Part shown: positions 1-11,712 of the stretch, in pieces
Position numbering within the stretch: position 1 is the stretch's first letter
Layout of the letters: the number at the start of each line of letters is the position of its first letter
Source of the DNA: Luidia sarsii
Lineage: Eukaryota > Echinodermata > Asteroidea > Paxillosida > Luidiidae
Direction of reading: 5' to 3'
Length of the DNA: 64,000 nucleotides
NCBI GenBank assembly: GCA_949987565.1
Contig: OX465105.1
Span: forward strand, 22,574,653-22,638,652
Program-made: the position numbers and the translations under genes
The notes under the pieces: generated by a model
Databases searched by the model: none
Told to the model about the DNA's origin: nothing
Seen by the model: the letters and a program-made list of their open reading frames with translations, nothing else

Positions 1-1115
1 CCCTGCCTCCCTCCTTGCATCCATCCCTGCCTCCCTCCTTACCTCCCTCCCTGCCTCCCTCCCTGCCTCCCTCCCTGCCTCCCTCCCTGCCCCCCTCCCT
101 GCCTCCCTCCCTCCCTGCCTCCCTCCCTGCCTCCCTCCCTGCCTCCCCCCTGCCTCCCTCCCTGTCTCCCTCCCTGTCTTCTGCCTCCCTCCCCTCTGCC
201 TGCCTCCCTCCCTGCCTCCCTGCCTCTCTCCCTGCCTCCCTCCCTGCCTCCCTCCCTGCCTCCCTCCCTGTCTCCCTCCCTGCCTACCTCCCTGCCTCCC
301 TCCCTGCCCCAGCCTCCCTCTCTGCCTACCTCCTTGCCTCCCAGCCTCCCTCCCTGCCTCCCTCCCTGCCTCCCAGCCTCCCTCCCTGCCTCCCTCCCTG
401 CCTCCCAGCCTCCCTCTCTGCCTACCTCCCTGCCTCCCAGCCTCCCTCCCTGCCTCCCTCCCTGCCTCCCTGCCTCCCTGCCTCCCAGCCTCCCTCCCAG
501 CCTCCCCCCTGCCTCCCTCCCTGCCTCCCTCCCTGCCTCCCTCCCTCCCTCCCTGCCTTCCTCCCCGCCTCCCTCCCTCCCTCCCTGCCTCACTCCCTCC
601 CTCCCAGCCTCCCTTCCTGCCTCCCTCCCTGCCTCCCTCCCTGCCTTCCTCCCTGCCTCCCTCCCTGCCTCCCTCCCAGCCTCCCTCCCTCCCTCCCTGC
701 CTCACTCCCTCCCTGCCTCACTCCCTGTCTTCTGCCTCCCTCCCCTGCCAGCCTCTCTCCCTGCCTCCCTACTCTCTCCCCCTCTCTCACTGTCTCCTTG
801 CCTCCTTGCCTCCCTCCCTCTCTGTCTCCCTGCCTGCCTCCCTCCCTTCCCCAACCTCCGCTCCCTCCCTGTTTCCCCTCTCTCTCTCCCCAACCTCCCT
901 CTCCCCCTCCCTGCCTCCCTTCCTCCCTTCCCCTACCCGCCTCCCTGCCTCCCTGCCTCCCTCCCTGCCCCCCTGCCTCCCTGCCTCCCTCCCTGCCCCC
1001 TCCCTCCCTTCCCCAACCTCCCCTCCCCCCTCCCCCTCTCTCCTTCCCAAACCTCCCCCTCCCTCCCTCCCCTCTCTCCCTCCCCAACCTCCCCCTCCCC
1101 CTTCCCTTCCCTAAC
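1..1115. repeat. C-rich minisatellite, (CCCTCCCTGCCT)n-like
   Basis: Over 1 kb of CCCTCCCTGCCTCCCTCC variants, starting at the window edge. The first half is more regular; after about 840 it grades into CCCTCCCCAACCTCC units. The long open frames on both strands (Ser-Leu-Pro-Pro and Arg-Glu-Gly-Gly repeats) are products of the repeat, not genes. The complementary strand has dense GGGAGG runs with G-quadruplex potential. Confidence 0.95.
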
Positions 1116-1738
1116 CTCCACAGCAAAATCCCCTCAAGGCTTAAAGAAAAAACACATTTTATTGCTACATGTGTAAAGTATAAACCCAGTTTTACTGTAT
1201 AATTGTACTGTTTGATTGGTGTTTTAAATGTCCAGGTTCAAACCCTGGAGCTGGACCAGTCACATTTTCGTGGCTTTTTTGACAGTTCATTTGAAGAAAA
1301 AAACCCAGTCATTTTTCCTTTCCTTCATTTCATTGTAAAAAAAAAACCCACACATTGCCAGTGCAGTTCCTCTGACAGTCATATCAAGCCTTTCCTCTGT
1401 AGCGCACTCAATTAGTGGTTTATCCTGTGGCTAAGCTGCCTTCAAATTGACTGAGCAAACATGTGTGCTCATCCCATCAAGCGTGCGCCCCTTATACCCG
1501 CAGTGCAGTCTAGCAAAAGAAAAAGAAAAAAGAAAAGAGTACCCTAAGAGTACCCGAAAAGAGTACCCTACCCATAGATGTACATACATGTAGTTCATTT
1601 TTTTTTTCCTGGCTGACTAGACCAGCCAATTTCAAAGGATGGAAGGAGGAGGAGGAGGGAGGTTCTGACCGCGACAAATCTAGGGTTTGTCTTTTTCCGT
1701 ATCTCGTTTCGCACCATGAGGGTGCCTTGGAGGCTTAG
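1116..1738. other. No gene or repeat recognised
   Basis: AT-richer unique-looking sequence with short A runs. GTTCAAACCCTGGAGCTGGA near 1229 has a weak B-box-like look but no A box. Confidence 0.5.
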
Positions 1739-1842
1739 AACTTAGTAGCCTCTTGGTAGCCTCTTGGTAGCCTCTTGGTAGCCTCTTGGTAGCCTCTTGG
1801 TAGCCTCTTGGTAGCCTCATGGTAGCCTCATGGTAGCCTCTT
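1739..1842. repeat. 11-bp tandem repeat (TAGCCTCTTGG)n
   Basis: About nine units of TAGCCTCTTGG; the last copies change to TAGCCTCATGG. Confidence 0.9.
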
Positions 1843-3630
1843 CTTGAAGGCGTCCACGGAGATTGGCGACCTCTGGGAGTTTGTTTGAGGCAGACTTGTT
1901 TTCAAGTCTTCCCCTCGACGCTCAATGAAGCCAAACAAACATCAACCCCCCCCCCCCTCTTTGAAAGCAATGGACTTGCCCGTTCATAGAGGAAATTTCA
2001 TTTGTTGGATTTGAAGCCAAAGATCTTTTTAAGAGTTTGTGGGGGGGGGGGTTCCCTGGACAGGCAAAGCCAATATTTCTAATTTCATTACATTTGTCTG
2101 ATGTGAAAATGAAGGGGTATGTAGGTTTGGTAGTTGTGGAAATGAGCAGCCTAGTGCCTAGCTGTACATAATGTGTTCAACAAAAAATTCATTTCCAAGG
2201 GCAAATACGAACATGGAAATAACGATTAGTTAACCAAACCGAACATGAAGATAGAAGCATCCCAAAGGATTGCCAAATGCGAATTTAATCACAATTGAGC
2301 GGCTCTCCAGTGATTCATTGTTGCCATTAGAAAGGACCTCATCTTAGATGCCAGTATCAGTATGAGCCTCACGTGCATTATACCGATCACACCCCGAGTA
2401 GTGTATTATTCAATCTGTGTATACATGTGGGATGTAGCTGATGCTAAGCTTTCAGATTGACAGAAAAAAAACCGGTTGTTGTCATAGGCTATTACTAGAA
2501 TAGGGTCGGCGGGCTGAGGCAGATAGATTGGGCAAGATTTTTCCCTGTCTTCACTCAAAATTGATTGAGAGGATTTGTGAGCATTCTGGATCATTCTTGC
2601 TGTGGGGGGAGGGGCGGCTGTATAGAACCCATAACTGAGGGGGGGAGGGGGAGGGGGAGGGGGAGGGGGGAGGGGGAGGGGGGAGGCCGCAGAATTGGCA
2701 CGTGTCCAAGTCGGGCTGTCAGGATCTCTCAAGTAGTCCGTTCCTCGCAGTTGATCACCGGAGTGTAATCATCTTCAGTTGATGACAGATAGGAATCTTC
2801 TCTCTCCCCCCCTTTTTTTAAACCATCTTCCCCTTCCAACACAATCACCACTCCCTCTACGCTTTTAGTGAGAGACTACACCCGAAGCGTTTTCTCCGAC
2901 TCTTATCAGCAGTTGCTAGCGAACTTTCCAGGACATAATGCACACAGTCCGTTGTACTGTCCAATCGATTCAGTCTTAAAAATCCTGTATTTGAAGACAA
3001 AAAAAATACCGCTTAGCATAAACTGTGATTTTAACATGAAAAATGAAATACAACCGCATGCCTTTTCCCGTTATACAATTTCATCAAAGAAAATACCTGA
3101 TAAAGATATTCTCTGAGGGCCTGACATTTCGATCCACAAGGGAGGGGGAGATAAAAGGGGAAACAAACAAAGGGGTGGGGAGGATCAAAGGGACAGGAGG
3201 GAAGCGGGAGATCAAAGGGGAAAGGGACAGGGAAGATGAAAGAATAGAGGGATTAATGAAGTGAGGATTAGTCATTCCCTTCCTGGATGATGAGGCCATG
3301 AGGTTGAACTTAAATTTTGATGACTTAATTTTGATGACTTTTGATGAAAATATTTTGGCCAAGTAGGCCCCTAATATCTTAGTTCCAATTTTTTTTCTGA
3401 CAAAACATCTTCAAAAAAATATTTGAGCTTTCCAGATTGAACTTGAATGCTATTTGACAATTATCTGAGCGCTTAAATACCGTAATAAAGTTATTGCCAG
3501 AGTACAGAAACGAAATTGGAAATAGTAAAAAGGACAGCAAAACCACTTACTGATAAATCCACCCAAGCTATGAAACTCCTAGTGCAGCCATTGTTGTCCA
3601 AAGGTGTTCGCAATGTGGCAATTTTCTTTT
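1843..3630. other. Non-coding; G-rich tract at 2638-2688
   Basis: No gene recognised. Bases 2638-2688 are a GGGGGAG repeat with G-quadruplex potential. Bases 3140-3260 are purine-rich (GGGAGATCAAAGGGG-like words). CTGACATTTCGATCCACAAG near 3121 is a fragment of the foldback-element core. Confidence 0.5.
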
Positions 3631-3745
3631 TCAAATTTGAATTTATTTTTAGTATTTTGACTTGAACAGAACTTGAACCTGAGGCTTAATGTACTGGTCA
3701 ATGCTCTTACCTCTTGAGCTATCAAGCCCATAGGCTGTGGCCTTC
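3630..3745 (-). mobile_element. tRNA-derived SINE, family 1, fragment
   Basis: On the minus strand the sequence reads GGGCTTGATAGCTCAAGAGG with TAAGAGC (A-box-like) and later CAGGTTCAAGT (B-box-like), about one tRNA length. Other copies of this family lie at 13081, 36840, 37926, 40255, 54770 and 62965. The T-arm position and copy number favour a SINE over a functional tRNA. Confidence 0.6.
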
Positions 3746-3766
3746 CCAAATAGTCAACTATCACAG

Positions 3767-3858
3767 CGTTCACACTTGATCCCGCAAGGAGGATCAGATC
3801 CCACAAGGGCGATCAAAGGGCGATCAAAGGGCGATCAACGCAAGTGTGAACGCTTGCG
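3767..3858. mobile_element. Small inverted-repeat element with GATC-rich centre
   Basis: AGCGTTCACACTTGATC on the left and its partner CGCAAGTGTGAACGCTT on the right form imperfect terminal inverted repeats. The interior repeats GGGCGATCAAA three times. MITE-like; no coding capacity. Confidence 0.5.
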
Positions 3859-3939
3859 CGATCAGGATCAGATCCTGGGATCTTACTTTCTTTAAGTCAG
3901 TAAGCCATTGCAGTATTTTTGTGTAGATAATCTCCTGTC

Positions 3940-4045
3940 TCCTGAAGGCGAACAGAGTACACTGTTTGAAACGTCGAGTTCCTCAGGTTCTTTTCAGAAC
4001 CACACATACTCACAAAAGATCATTTACATGGTGTCACCGCAAACC
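3940..4045 (+). repeat. Dispersed repeat with GTTCTTTTCAGAACC signature
   Basis: Contains GAAACGTCGAGTTCC, GTTCTTTTCAGAACCACAC and CATGGTGTCACCGCAAACC. Related copies are at 16985-17055, 44255-44335, 47380-47510 and, reversed, in the 3' UTR near 63565-63660. The family is not one I can name. Confidence 0.55.
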
Positions 4046-4639
4046 TATTAATCCTTGATTATCTCTTGCTGATGAACGAAGAAAGGAAAGAGATGAGTGC
4101 TCATCAGAAGTTAGGTTTCTGTTAATTAATATGGAGTATGGTAATATAGAATTCTTATTGGGAACACAAATGTGGCCAAATTTTTCACAGGATTAGTCTT
4201 GAAATGCATCGTTGCCGGAAACGACAAACAACATCTAGAACAATGGAATCCCGGGCTCAGTGTAAAGTTCCTGATACATTTAGCATGAGTCATTGCGAAA
4301 CAGGAAGAACATGTTCACAATTTGGAAAACTGTTTTATAATTTTATTTTTTTTATCTCTATCAAATTCACATTTTGGCCGTTGAGTTCCTTTGTAAAACA
4401 GATGTGGTGGTTGTGGGTAACTAATGAACATTCAGGAAAAAAAAAAAGTGCTGGTGCATTCAGCCAGAGGTCATGGGGTCAAGTTCCTATCCGGTCAAAC
4501 TTCCTTTGCTATTTTCATGAAAACGATACACAAATGTTTCAGATTTGTTTTTCATATCCACCCTGGATGTGTTCAAAATGGTCTGCTTGACTATCCAGAT
4601 GAATTATTCCCACCCCCCAAAATATATTACAAAAATTAA

Positions 4640-4981
4640 AGGCCCTATACAACATTGGTAAAGGTCAAAAGATTGCCACAGTTTGTGTGTTAAACCGGCC
4701 ATTCCACAAAAGCAATACTACCAAGGTTTTAAATAGCTCAAATGGTAATCTGAGAAAGTAGAAAAAAGGAAAAAAAGTCACGGTTTACGCACCGTTCTAT
4801 AGATTTATAAGAAATAGTTCATCATTCGATGTTTGAGTGAAGATTTCTCAAAAAGTACAGCATCCCAGATCGTAAGATTTCAACATGAGGATTCTATCAT
4901 GACCATCTACAAACTGTGTAAATTAGAAGGAAATTTGTGGACATCGATGTTGCCCGATCTTCCCAATGTTGTATTAGGCCT
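4640..4981. mobile_element. TIR element flanked by TTAA (MITE, copy 1)
   Basis: The left end AGGCCCTATACAACATTGG and right end CCAATGTTGTATTAGGCCT are inverted repeats, and TTAA lies on both sides (4636-4639, 4982-4985). A second copy is at 52957-53325. TTAA duplication is typical of piggyBac-type transposition; no transposase is present. Confidence 0.75.
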
Positions 4982-5820
4982 TTAAGAAGGCCCGATGTTT
5001 CTATACAAGCAAGACCTTTCTCTCTGCCTTTGTAGTGTCAAGCATCATACACCATGGTTATGTTACTTTTCTCCAAAATGGAGAGGGTAATAAATGCTGC
5101 ATTATATGATCATTATGATTCTGTACAATAATGCCGAATGCTTTTTGATCCCAGCAGGACCTTTCTCAAAAAGCAGAACGAAAAAAAAAAGTATGTCAAT
5201 TCCCTTTTCAAGGACAGGATAGGCAGGATTGAGCTTCGTGATTTCCATCAGACACTTGGCAATGGGCTCTCTCTCTCTCCCTTTTTTTTTTTTTTTTTTT
5301 TTTTTTAATCTGATCAATTGTCATCAGACATGTCGGCGCGAGCGTTCCACTTCGCTGCTGAGCTCTGGAGTCCCACAGGAGGATGCATCTGACGACGGCT
5401 GTCTCCAATTAACCTGATATCGTGGCCGGTAGACAGTTCAAGGAATACAAAAAATGAAAAAAAAAAAATTGAAGAAGAGAAATTGCGGCCGGTCGCTCAG
5501 AGGGTCTCCTTTCCCATCAGTGAAGCGTCTGAATGTAGCGTCTGCATGCAGACGTCTGAATTGGCACTGGGCTGACAAATAGTGGATTGAGCTGCCGCAG
5601 GGAAGACAAGAAAAAAAAAAGCTTCTTGAGAAAAGACTAGCACGCCGAATGATAAGAAAAACGAACGCAGAGTCGACTCCCAAAATCTATGCTTGAGGAG
5701 AGACTGCTATTTAGGCGAAGCGATTTTAGTCTAAAGACTGCTTGCCGACTCTAAGTAAAATAAACAAATATTATAAATATAAGGGGGACTGACATGTTTT
5801 TGTTTGTTTATCTTAGCAGG

Positions 5821-6790
5821 ACCTCTTTCAAAGGCAGAATGATTCTCCCATTGGGAAAGGCAGAATGATTCTCCCATTGGGAAAGGCAGAATGATTCTAC
5901 CATTGGGAAAGGCAGAATGATTCTACCATTGTGAAAGGCAGAATGATTCTCCCATTGGGAAAGGCAGAATGATTCTACCATTGGGAAAACTGGTGAAAGG
6001 TAGAATGAATTTATCAGTTGGGAAAGGTAGAATGATTCTACCATTGGGAAAGGCAGAATGATTCTACCATTGGGAAAGGTAGAATGAATTTATCAGTTGG
6101 GAAAGGTAGAATGATTCTACCATTGGGAAAGGCAGAATTATTCTACCATTGTGAAAGGTAGAATTAATCTATCAGTTGGGAAAGGTAGAATGATTCTATC
6201 ATGGGGAAAGGTAGAATGATTCTACCATTGGGAACACTGGTGAAAGGTAGAATGAATTTATCAGTTGGGAAAGGTAGAATGATTTTACCATTGGGAAAGG
6301 CAGAATGATTCTACCACTAGGAAAGGTAGAATGATTCTCCCATTGGGAAAGGCAGAATGATTCTCCCATTGGGAAAGGCAGAATGATTCTCCCATTGGGA
6401 AAGGCTAATGATTCTGCCATTGGGAAAGGCAGAATGATTCTCCCATTGGGAAAGGTAATATGATTCTACCATTGGGAAAGGCAGAATGATTCTACCATTG
6501 GGAAAGGCAGAATGATTCTCCCATTGGGAAAGGCAGAATGATTCTCCCATTGGGAAAGGTAGAATGATTCTACCATTGGGAAAGGCAGAATGATTCTACC
6601 ACTGGGAAAGGCAGAATGATTCTCCCATTGGGAAAGGCAGAATGATTCTACCATTGTGAAAGGTAGAATGAATCTATAAGTTGGGAAATGTAGAATGAAT
6701 CTATAAGTTGGGAAAGGTAGAATGAGTCTATCATGGGGAAAGTTAGAATTATTCTACAGTACCATTGGGAAAGGTAGAATGATACCATTA
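5821..6790. repeat. 26-bp minisatellite (GGGAAAGGCAGAATGATTCTCCCATT)n
   Basis: About 37 tandem units of 26 bp; the 26-mer is GGGAAAGGCAGAA followed by TGATTCTCCCATT. There are frequent C/T variants (CTCCC or CTACC) and a block with TTTATCAGTTGG units. The left edge runs directly out of TTAGCAGGACCTCTTTCAAA, the inner end of the dispersed foldback element. Minus-strand open frames here are repeat artefacts. Confidence 0.93.
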
Positions 6791-8285
6791 CCAGCAATCT
6801 ACCTTTCTAGCTATCCACACTTCAGGGCCTAAATAAAATTGTAAAATGTAGTTTTTCTTGGATGGGGGAGATTGGTCAGAACCAAAGAACCGTTAAAAAG
6901 TAAAAACTGCCCTATAAACCTTATTTATCTCAGTGATTGTGATCTCAGCAGTCAGCACCTTTTCATCAGACGTGGACAACAATTGCAGACCTGCACATTA
7001 GTCAGTAAACCTGACTCCAATATTTCCAGGGATCACACAAAGCGGATGCATGTGCTTTTAGATAGATGCTCAGCTTTCAAAAACATTCTATGCAGGAGGA
7101 AGTGCGCCATAGGAAAATGAAACTATCACCTTTGCTGAGAGTAACCTTTACGGATTGAAAGTTGCCCCTTTGTCTCATCAAACAATGTACATGTATGTAC
7201 TCTCAGAGTTTTCCAAATTCAGGCAGTCCTCTACCTAACATTGTCACGAAAACCTCTGTATTTTGTACATGTACATACAGTTATACATAGGCCTACATGT
7301 ACAGTAATGTACACACACACCGATTTTTGTATCCTTGTGGAGAGATTACTTTGTTCTCGTGCACTATGCAACCAAGTGAGAAACTACATGTTTAAAAAAT
7401 GCTTCCATTTCAACCACATCCACTTTCCTGGGTAGAAATTTGGACTGTACAGTATTTCCCTTAATATAATTTACGATGATTCTTACCCATCACAAATTTC
7501 CCGTTTTTTAGTTATTTCCAAAAATAAGTTTTGTGAAAACCTTGTGTAGGTATCTATAAGGCACTAAATTCTCGCCCATGTATACGACTATACGCAGTCA
7601 AATATTACATCATACCCAAGCGCTTCATGAATCTGAAAGAGGATGTTGGTGCTATGTTTTGAGTTTAGAGAGATTTGCTTTCAATCTCAGTGTAAAACAG
7701 CAGTGATCATTCCAAATATCTGCTAGACTTTGGATTGAGTCTCGTGATTTCAGCTGATCTGTCTAGGGGAGCGTGTGACCCCATTGGCCCAACTGTCTAC
7801 ATGTAGAACTCTTTTTTGTTTTGCACAATCAAGAACAAATGGCGCATAAGTATTGCAGTTCATTCCTGGTTAAATTTCAAGTTCATTGCTTGCGTTTTGG
7901 TATTTCTTGACAAAGAGCCAGTTGGTGCCATGTAAACAAGAGAAGCTGTGCTCCCTTTATGTCAGACTCAATGCACATGTACGCATGCAGAGTGTGTTTA
8001 GGCTACAGTACTGGTCTAGAAAAAAGTCTAGAAAGATTCTTCAGTGACTAGGCCTGTTCAGTATTTTTTCTTGAGATTTGATCCGTGAAAAGGAGTGTTG
8101 CCAGTAGGTGAAACAAGTGACTGTGTATTATGCATTGTACATTGTATGTGTGCATCTACAGCGCTGCAATTGAACATTCATACTGGTGGGAAAATGGGCA
8201 AATTTGTGGAAAGAATTCCCTATTCAAATTTATTTGGGTTTTTTCCTGTTGCGTAAAAAATTGTCCCTCTTCCTTGAAAATTGTC
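6791..8285. other. No gene recognised
   Basis: Unique-looking AT-rich sequence with scattered ACATGTAC words (for example 7185-7300). No conserved open frame or repeat unit is seen. Confidence 0.45.
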
Positions 8286-8800
8286 GGGACCTCACTTGAA
8301 AATGTTTCCCTCTCTGCTTGAAATTGTTTCCCTCTCTGCTTGAAATTGTTTCCCTCTTTTCAAAAATTTTGGCTGTGCTTGAAAATATTTTCCTCCTCTC
8401 AAAAATTTTGGCTGTGCTTGAAAATGTTTCCCTCCTCTCGAAAATTTTGGCTGTGTTTGAAAATGTTTCCCTTTTTGATAATTTTGGCTGTGCTTGAAAA
8501 TTTTGGCTGTGCTTGAAAATGTTTCCCTCTTCTTGAAAATTTTGGCTGTGTTTGAAAATTTTTCACTCTTGAAAATTTTTGCTGTGCTTGAAAATTTTGG
8601 CTGTGCTTGAAAATGTTTCCCTCTTCTTGAAAATTTTGGCTGTGTTTGAAAATTTTTCACTCTTGAAAATTTTTGCTGTGCTTGAAAATTTTGACTGTGC
8701 TTGAAAATGTTTCCCTCTTCTTGAAAATGTTGGCTGTGCTAGAAAATGTTTCCCTTTTCTTGAATAATGTTTCCCTCTTGAACAGAAATTTTTCCCTCAT
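8286..8800. repeat. Degenerate minisatellite (CTTGAAAATTTTGGCTGTG / TGTTTCCCTCT)
   Basis: Alternating words CTTGAAAATTTTGGCTGTG and CTTGAAAATGTTTCCCTC repeat for about 500 bp with variable unit lengths. The minus-strand frame (KIFKHSQNYQK-like) is a repeat product. Confidence 0.85.
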
Positions 8801-8914
8801 GTGAAAATTTGTCCCACTATAATAATACACACATAAACATGTACAAGAGTTAGAAATAATGAGATATTGAGAATTTAGTACTTTAGTAGGGGAGGAGAGA
8901 ATGTCAACCCAAAA

Positions 8915-9132
8915 CTTGCAAAGAAAGGCAAAAGAAGTGGGTAGGACTAGGACATATCCTCAGAGATGATAGACTTTGTGAAAGATGCCATTGAGAGATG
9001 ACTAGAAGGGAAAAGGCCAAGAGGAAGGAAGCAAATAATGATGCTGGATTGCATCAAAGGGAGAGAGCTGTATCAGAGGGTGAAAGAGAGAGCTCAAGGT
9101 AGACAAGGATGGAGTGACTACCAGATATGAAA
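8915..9132 (+). pseudogene. LINE reverse-transcriptase C-terminal fragment
   Basis: One frame reads KKWVGLGHILRDDRLCERC, the GH-x-LR motif typical of LINE ORF2 ends. After a shift the next reads EGKRPRGRKQIMMLDCIKG and ERAQGRQGWSDY, matching the usual GKRxRGRxxxxWxDNIK...A.DRxxWR tail. At least one frameshift and in-frame stops show it is dead. The non-LTR clade cannot be assigned. Nothing recognisable of the rest of the element remains. Confidence 0.65.
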
Positions 9133-10015
9133 ACCTGCTGAACGGCAGTACACTATAGACTACCAGAGAGAGGTCACCACCATAGCAGTCGTGCGCCAGA
9201 AACACAGTCAGCCAGCCGAATCAATCACACCCAAATTGAATTATATTGCAGCTGAGATGAAGAATGAAAATCATCTGACACCATTACGGGCCGGAATAGA
9301 ATTATCCTGCAATTCTAGAAGCCACCAGGAAGTACATCAAGGACTATATCTGTGAATGTATTTATGAGGGAGTGCTCAAACAGATTGTGGTTATGATGCA
9401 GCGTTGACTCAAAGACTATGATTCGCAATTATTTAGCATCCTACGGCTTAACCCCTGGTAGCTACTATGTCAGAGATACCGCGGTCTCATTTTTTTGCCG
9501 CCAGGGCAGACCGGCCACTGTATGCATTGTCACCCACCAATATCCGTATAATTCAATTGAGAAGTGACAGTGTAGCGATTGAGTCATTATACGTGTAACC
9601 CCCGACCCTACCCCTCCCCATTCCTCTCTCCCCTCCCCCTTACACCATTTCTAATTACACCACGTACAGACTGCAATATGCAGACCTATTCACAAGGATT
9701 CGTCCGTCGGACATTACCATTAAGCATCAACGGGTATTGATCTGTCTCATGTAGGCAAGAACCAATGTACATTGTACTTTCTATTGTACTTCTTTTTTTT
9801 TGTACTTTTTATTCTTGACGTGTGCCGTAGGCTAAATATCCTGGAGAAATCAAGGCCTGGCTGGCATGGAAGATTGAAAAAATACAGCACTTGGATGAAG
9901 TGTGTGCAAATGTAACATAACATCGGGGACAATGTATGGACTTCATTAAAGACAAGTACATTTGTAGTACAAGCATAGCTCTGTGGTACAAGTACAACCT
10001 GTAAAATTATTCATG
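9133..10015. other. No gene recognised
   Basis: Possible 3' remnant of the LINE to about 9420, then unique-looking sequence with a C-rich stretch (9600-9645). Confidence 0.4.
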
Positions 10016-10019
10016 AATT

Positions 10020-10185
10020 TGGACGGGCCGGATGTTTCAATTCTAGCAGGACCTTTCTCAAAGGCAGAATCATTCTGAATGCTCCGGCTAGGATCGAAAT
10101 GCCAGGCCCTCCAAATGTATGATTTTCTGCATTTTAGTCATTTTTATTCAGGTCCAAGTAGTTTGCAACATTTGTGTACGTTGTT
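10020..10185. mobile_element. Foldback element, diverged copy
   Basis: GGATGTTTCAATTCTAGCAG then GACCTTTCTCAAAGGCAGAA, followed by the diverged reverse complement (GGCTAGGATCGAAATGCCAG) and the outer arm ending GTTTGCAACATTTGTGTACG. Confidence 0.7.
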
Positions 10186-10334
10186 CCTGTGAAATTGTGT
10201 AATGAAATAGGTGCAGATATTTAAAATGAGGAAGTTGAACCGTTTCAATTTCAATTTAGAAACAGTGCCAGAAATCCAGTGATGGCAAAACAAGTCACAT
10301 TGCTGTAGTTATTTTGCACTATTTTATTATTACA

Positions 10335-10442
10335 GTTGTCTAATGTTTTGATCCTAGCAGGACCTTCATCAGAGACCAAAATGATCTTCATTTTATCCTC
10401 TGACGATGGTCCTACCAGGATCAAAACTTTAGACTGCTTAAA
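10335..10442. mobile_element. Foldback element, core only
   Basis: GTTTTGATCCTAGCAGGACC faces GGTCCTACCAGGATCAAAAC across a loop of about 45 nt; the outer arms are lost. Confidence 0.65.
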
Positions 10443-11595
10443 GTACTACAATGTTGCATTCTACCACATGATTTTGAAAGTTCAGTAAAATTCTCGTTAA
10501 CTAGCTCAGGAGATGTCATCTTAGAAAAAAAAGGTCACAAAATGTTTACTGACTGAAAAAAATTAAAATTACACAAATCTAAAAAAATTAAGAGGGTAAT
10601 TAATGACTAAAAATTGGGGAAGGTCTGTCAAGGATTAAAACATCAGTCCTTTGAATTGTTTTTTTGTCGAGATGTCATCTCGTTCGATTGTTTGTTTGTT
10701 TGTCTGGGAGCCATTCTCAGTTGTAATCAATGGGAATTGGCCTTTTGACTGTGTGGTTCACTCTGATCCCTCAGTGGTGATAGTTGCAGATGCAGTACAC
10801 TTGACGCACTCGCCGTCGCGCAAACACCGGTAACCCAATAGGCATGTGCAAGTTAAAACTGACGGATTACCAGCGCATTTTCTGAAAGGGGTTCAAATGT
10901 GAGGTGATTGGTAGCTGACACTACGGGCAGACAGAGAGCATCTCTTAAATGAGAGGCATCGGATAGGTGCCATTTCCACCATCTGCCAGTATCAGTGACG
11001 CAGTCTTGTTACTCTCCCCCACCCTCCTCCCCCCCTCCCCCCATTTGTTATTCTTCTTTTTTTCATCTCCTGGGAAATTTGGCGAGACACCAAATGCCGG
11101 AACGGATCAGTAGCTCAATCAGGAATCTGGTCACAAAAGACCACATCTGCAGATTATTTCATCTGGCGCGATCGCCCCAAAAAACAAAAACTACAAACTC
11201 CAGATGAAGCATCCCATACTCGTCTGTGTGCTGACTGAATATACGACAGTTTGCGGAGAATGTACTCCATCTGAGATGATTTTCGTTCATCTCATGCACA
11301 GTTTGTGATCCGCATAGCAACCAAACCTTTGCCCATACCGCAGTGTACCCAACTCATGCATTTTTTATCAATTTTGTTGCGGTCGCTGCCTCGGACTCTG
11401 AAAGACTCGGGAGGAAACGATGGTGTACCCTAGCCTCAGGCTAGACAAATTTGAGGTACTCTGTGCATTTGCATTCATAACAAGCACAAGAAGATGGTGT
11501 CCCCCCCCCCCCCACCCTACCCCAATCTGAAACTAAAACTCGCAGTGCCGGTGTTGGTGAGAGATGGATATCTTGAGGCACGGTACGGCACCACC
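10443..11595. other. No gene recognised
   Basis: Mixed sequence with short C runs (11005-11040, 11500-11520). No conserved frame. Confidence 0.4.
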
Positions 11596-11597
11596 TC

Positions 11598-11712
11598 CCC
11601 CCTGTCATCCCTCCCTGCCTCCCTCCCCCTCCCTCCCCCTTCCTCCCCTCCTCCCCTCCCTCCCCCTCCCTCCCTCCCTCCCTCCCCCCTTCCCTTCCTC
11701 CCTCCCTCTCTC
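11598..11712. repeat. CCCTCC-rich simple repeat
   Basis: CCCTCCCTCC variants over about 115 bp, followed by AACCTCCAAAGCAAAATCCC and CTCAGGCTTAAAG. The same flank (AACCTCCACAGCAAAATCCC, CTCAAGGCTTAAAG) follows the 1-1115 array, so the two C-rich arrays share a unique-looking right border. Confidence 0.8.

Noticed and set aside
15..1202. 395-codon Ser-Leu-Pro-Pro open frame and its antisense Gly/Arg/Glu partners
   Set aside because: Open only because the 12-bp repeat lacks stop codons in several frames; no ATG-initiated conserved sequence.
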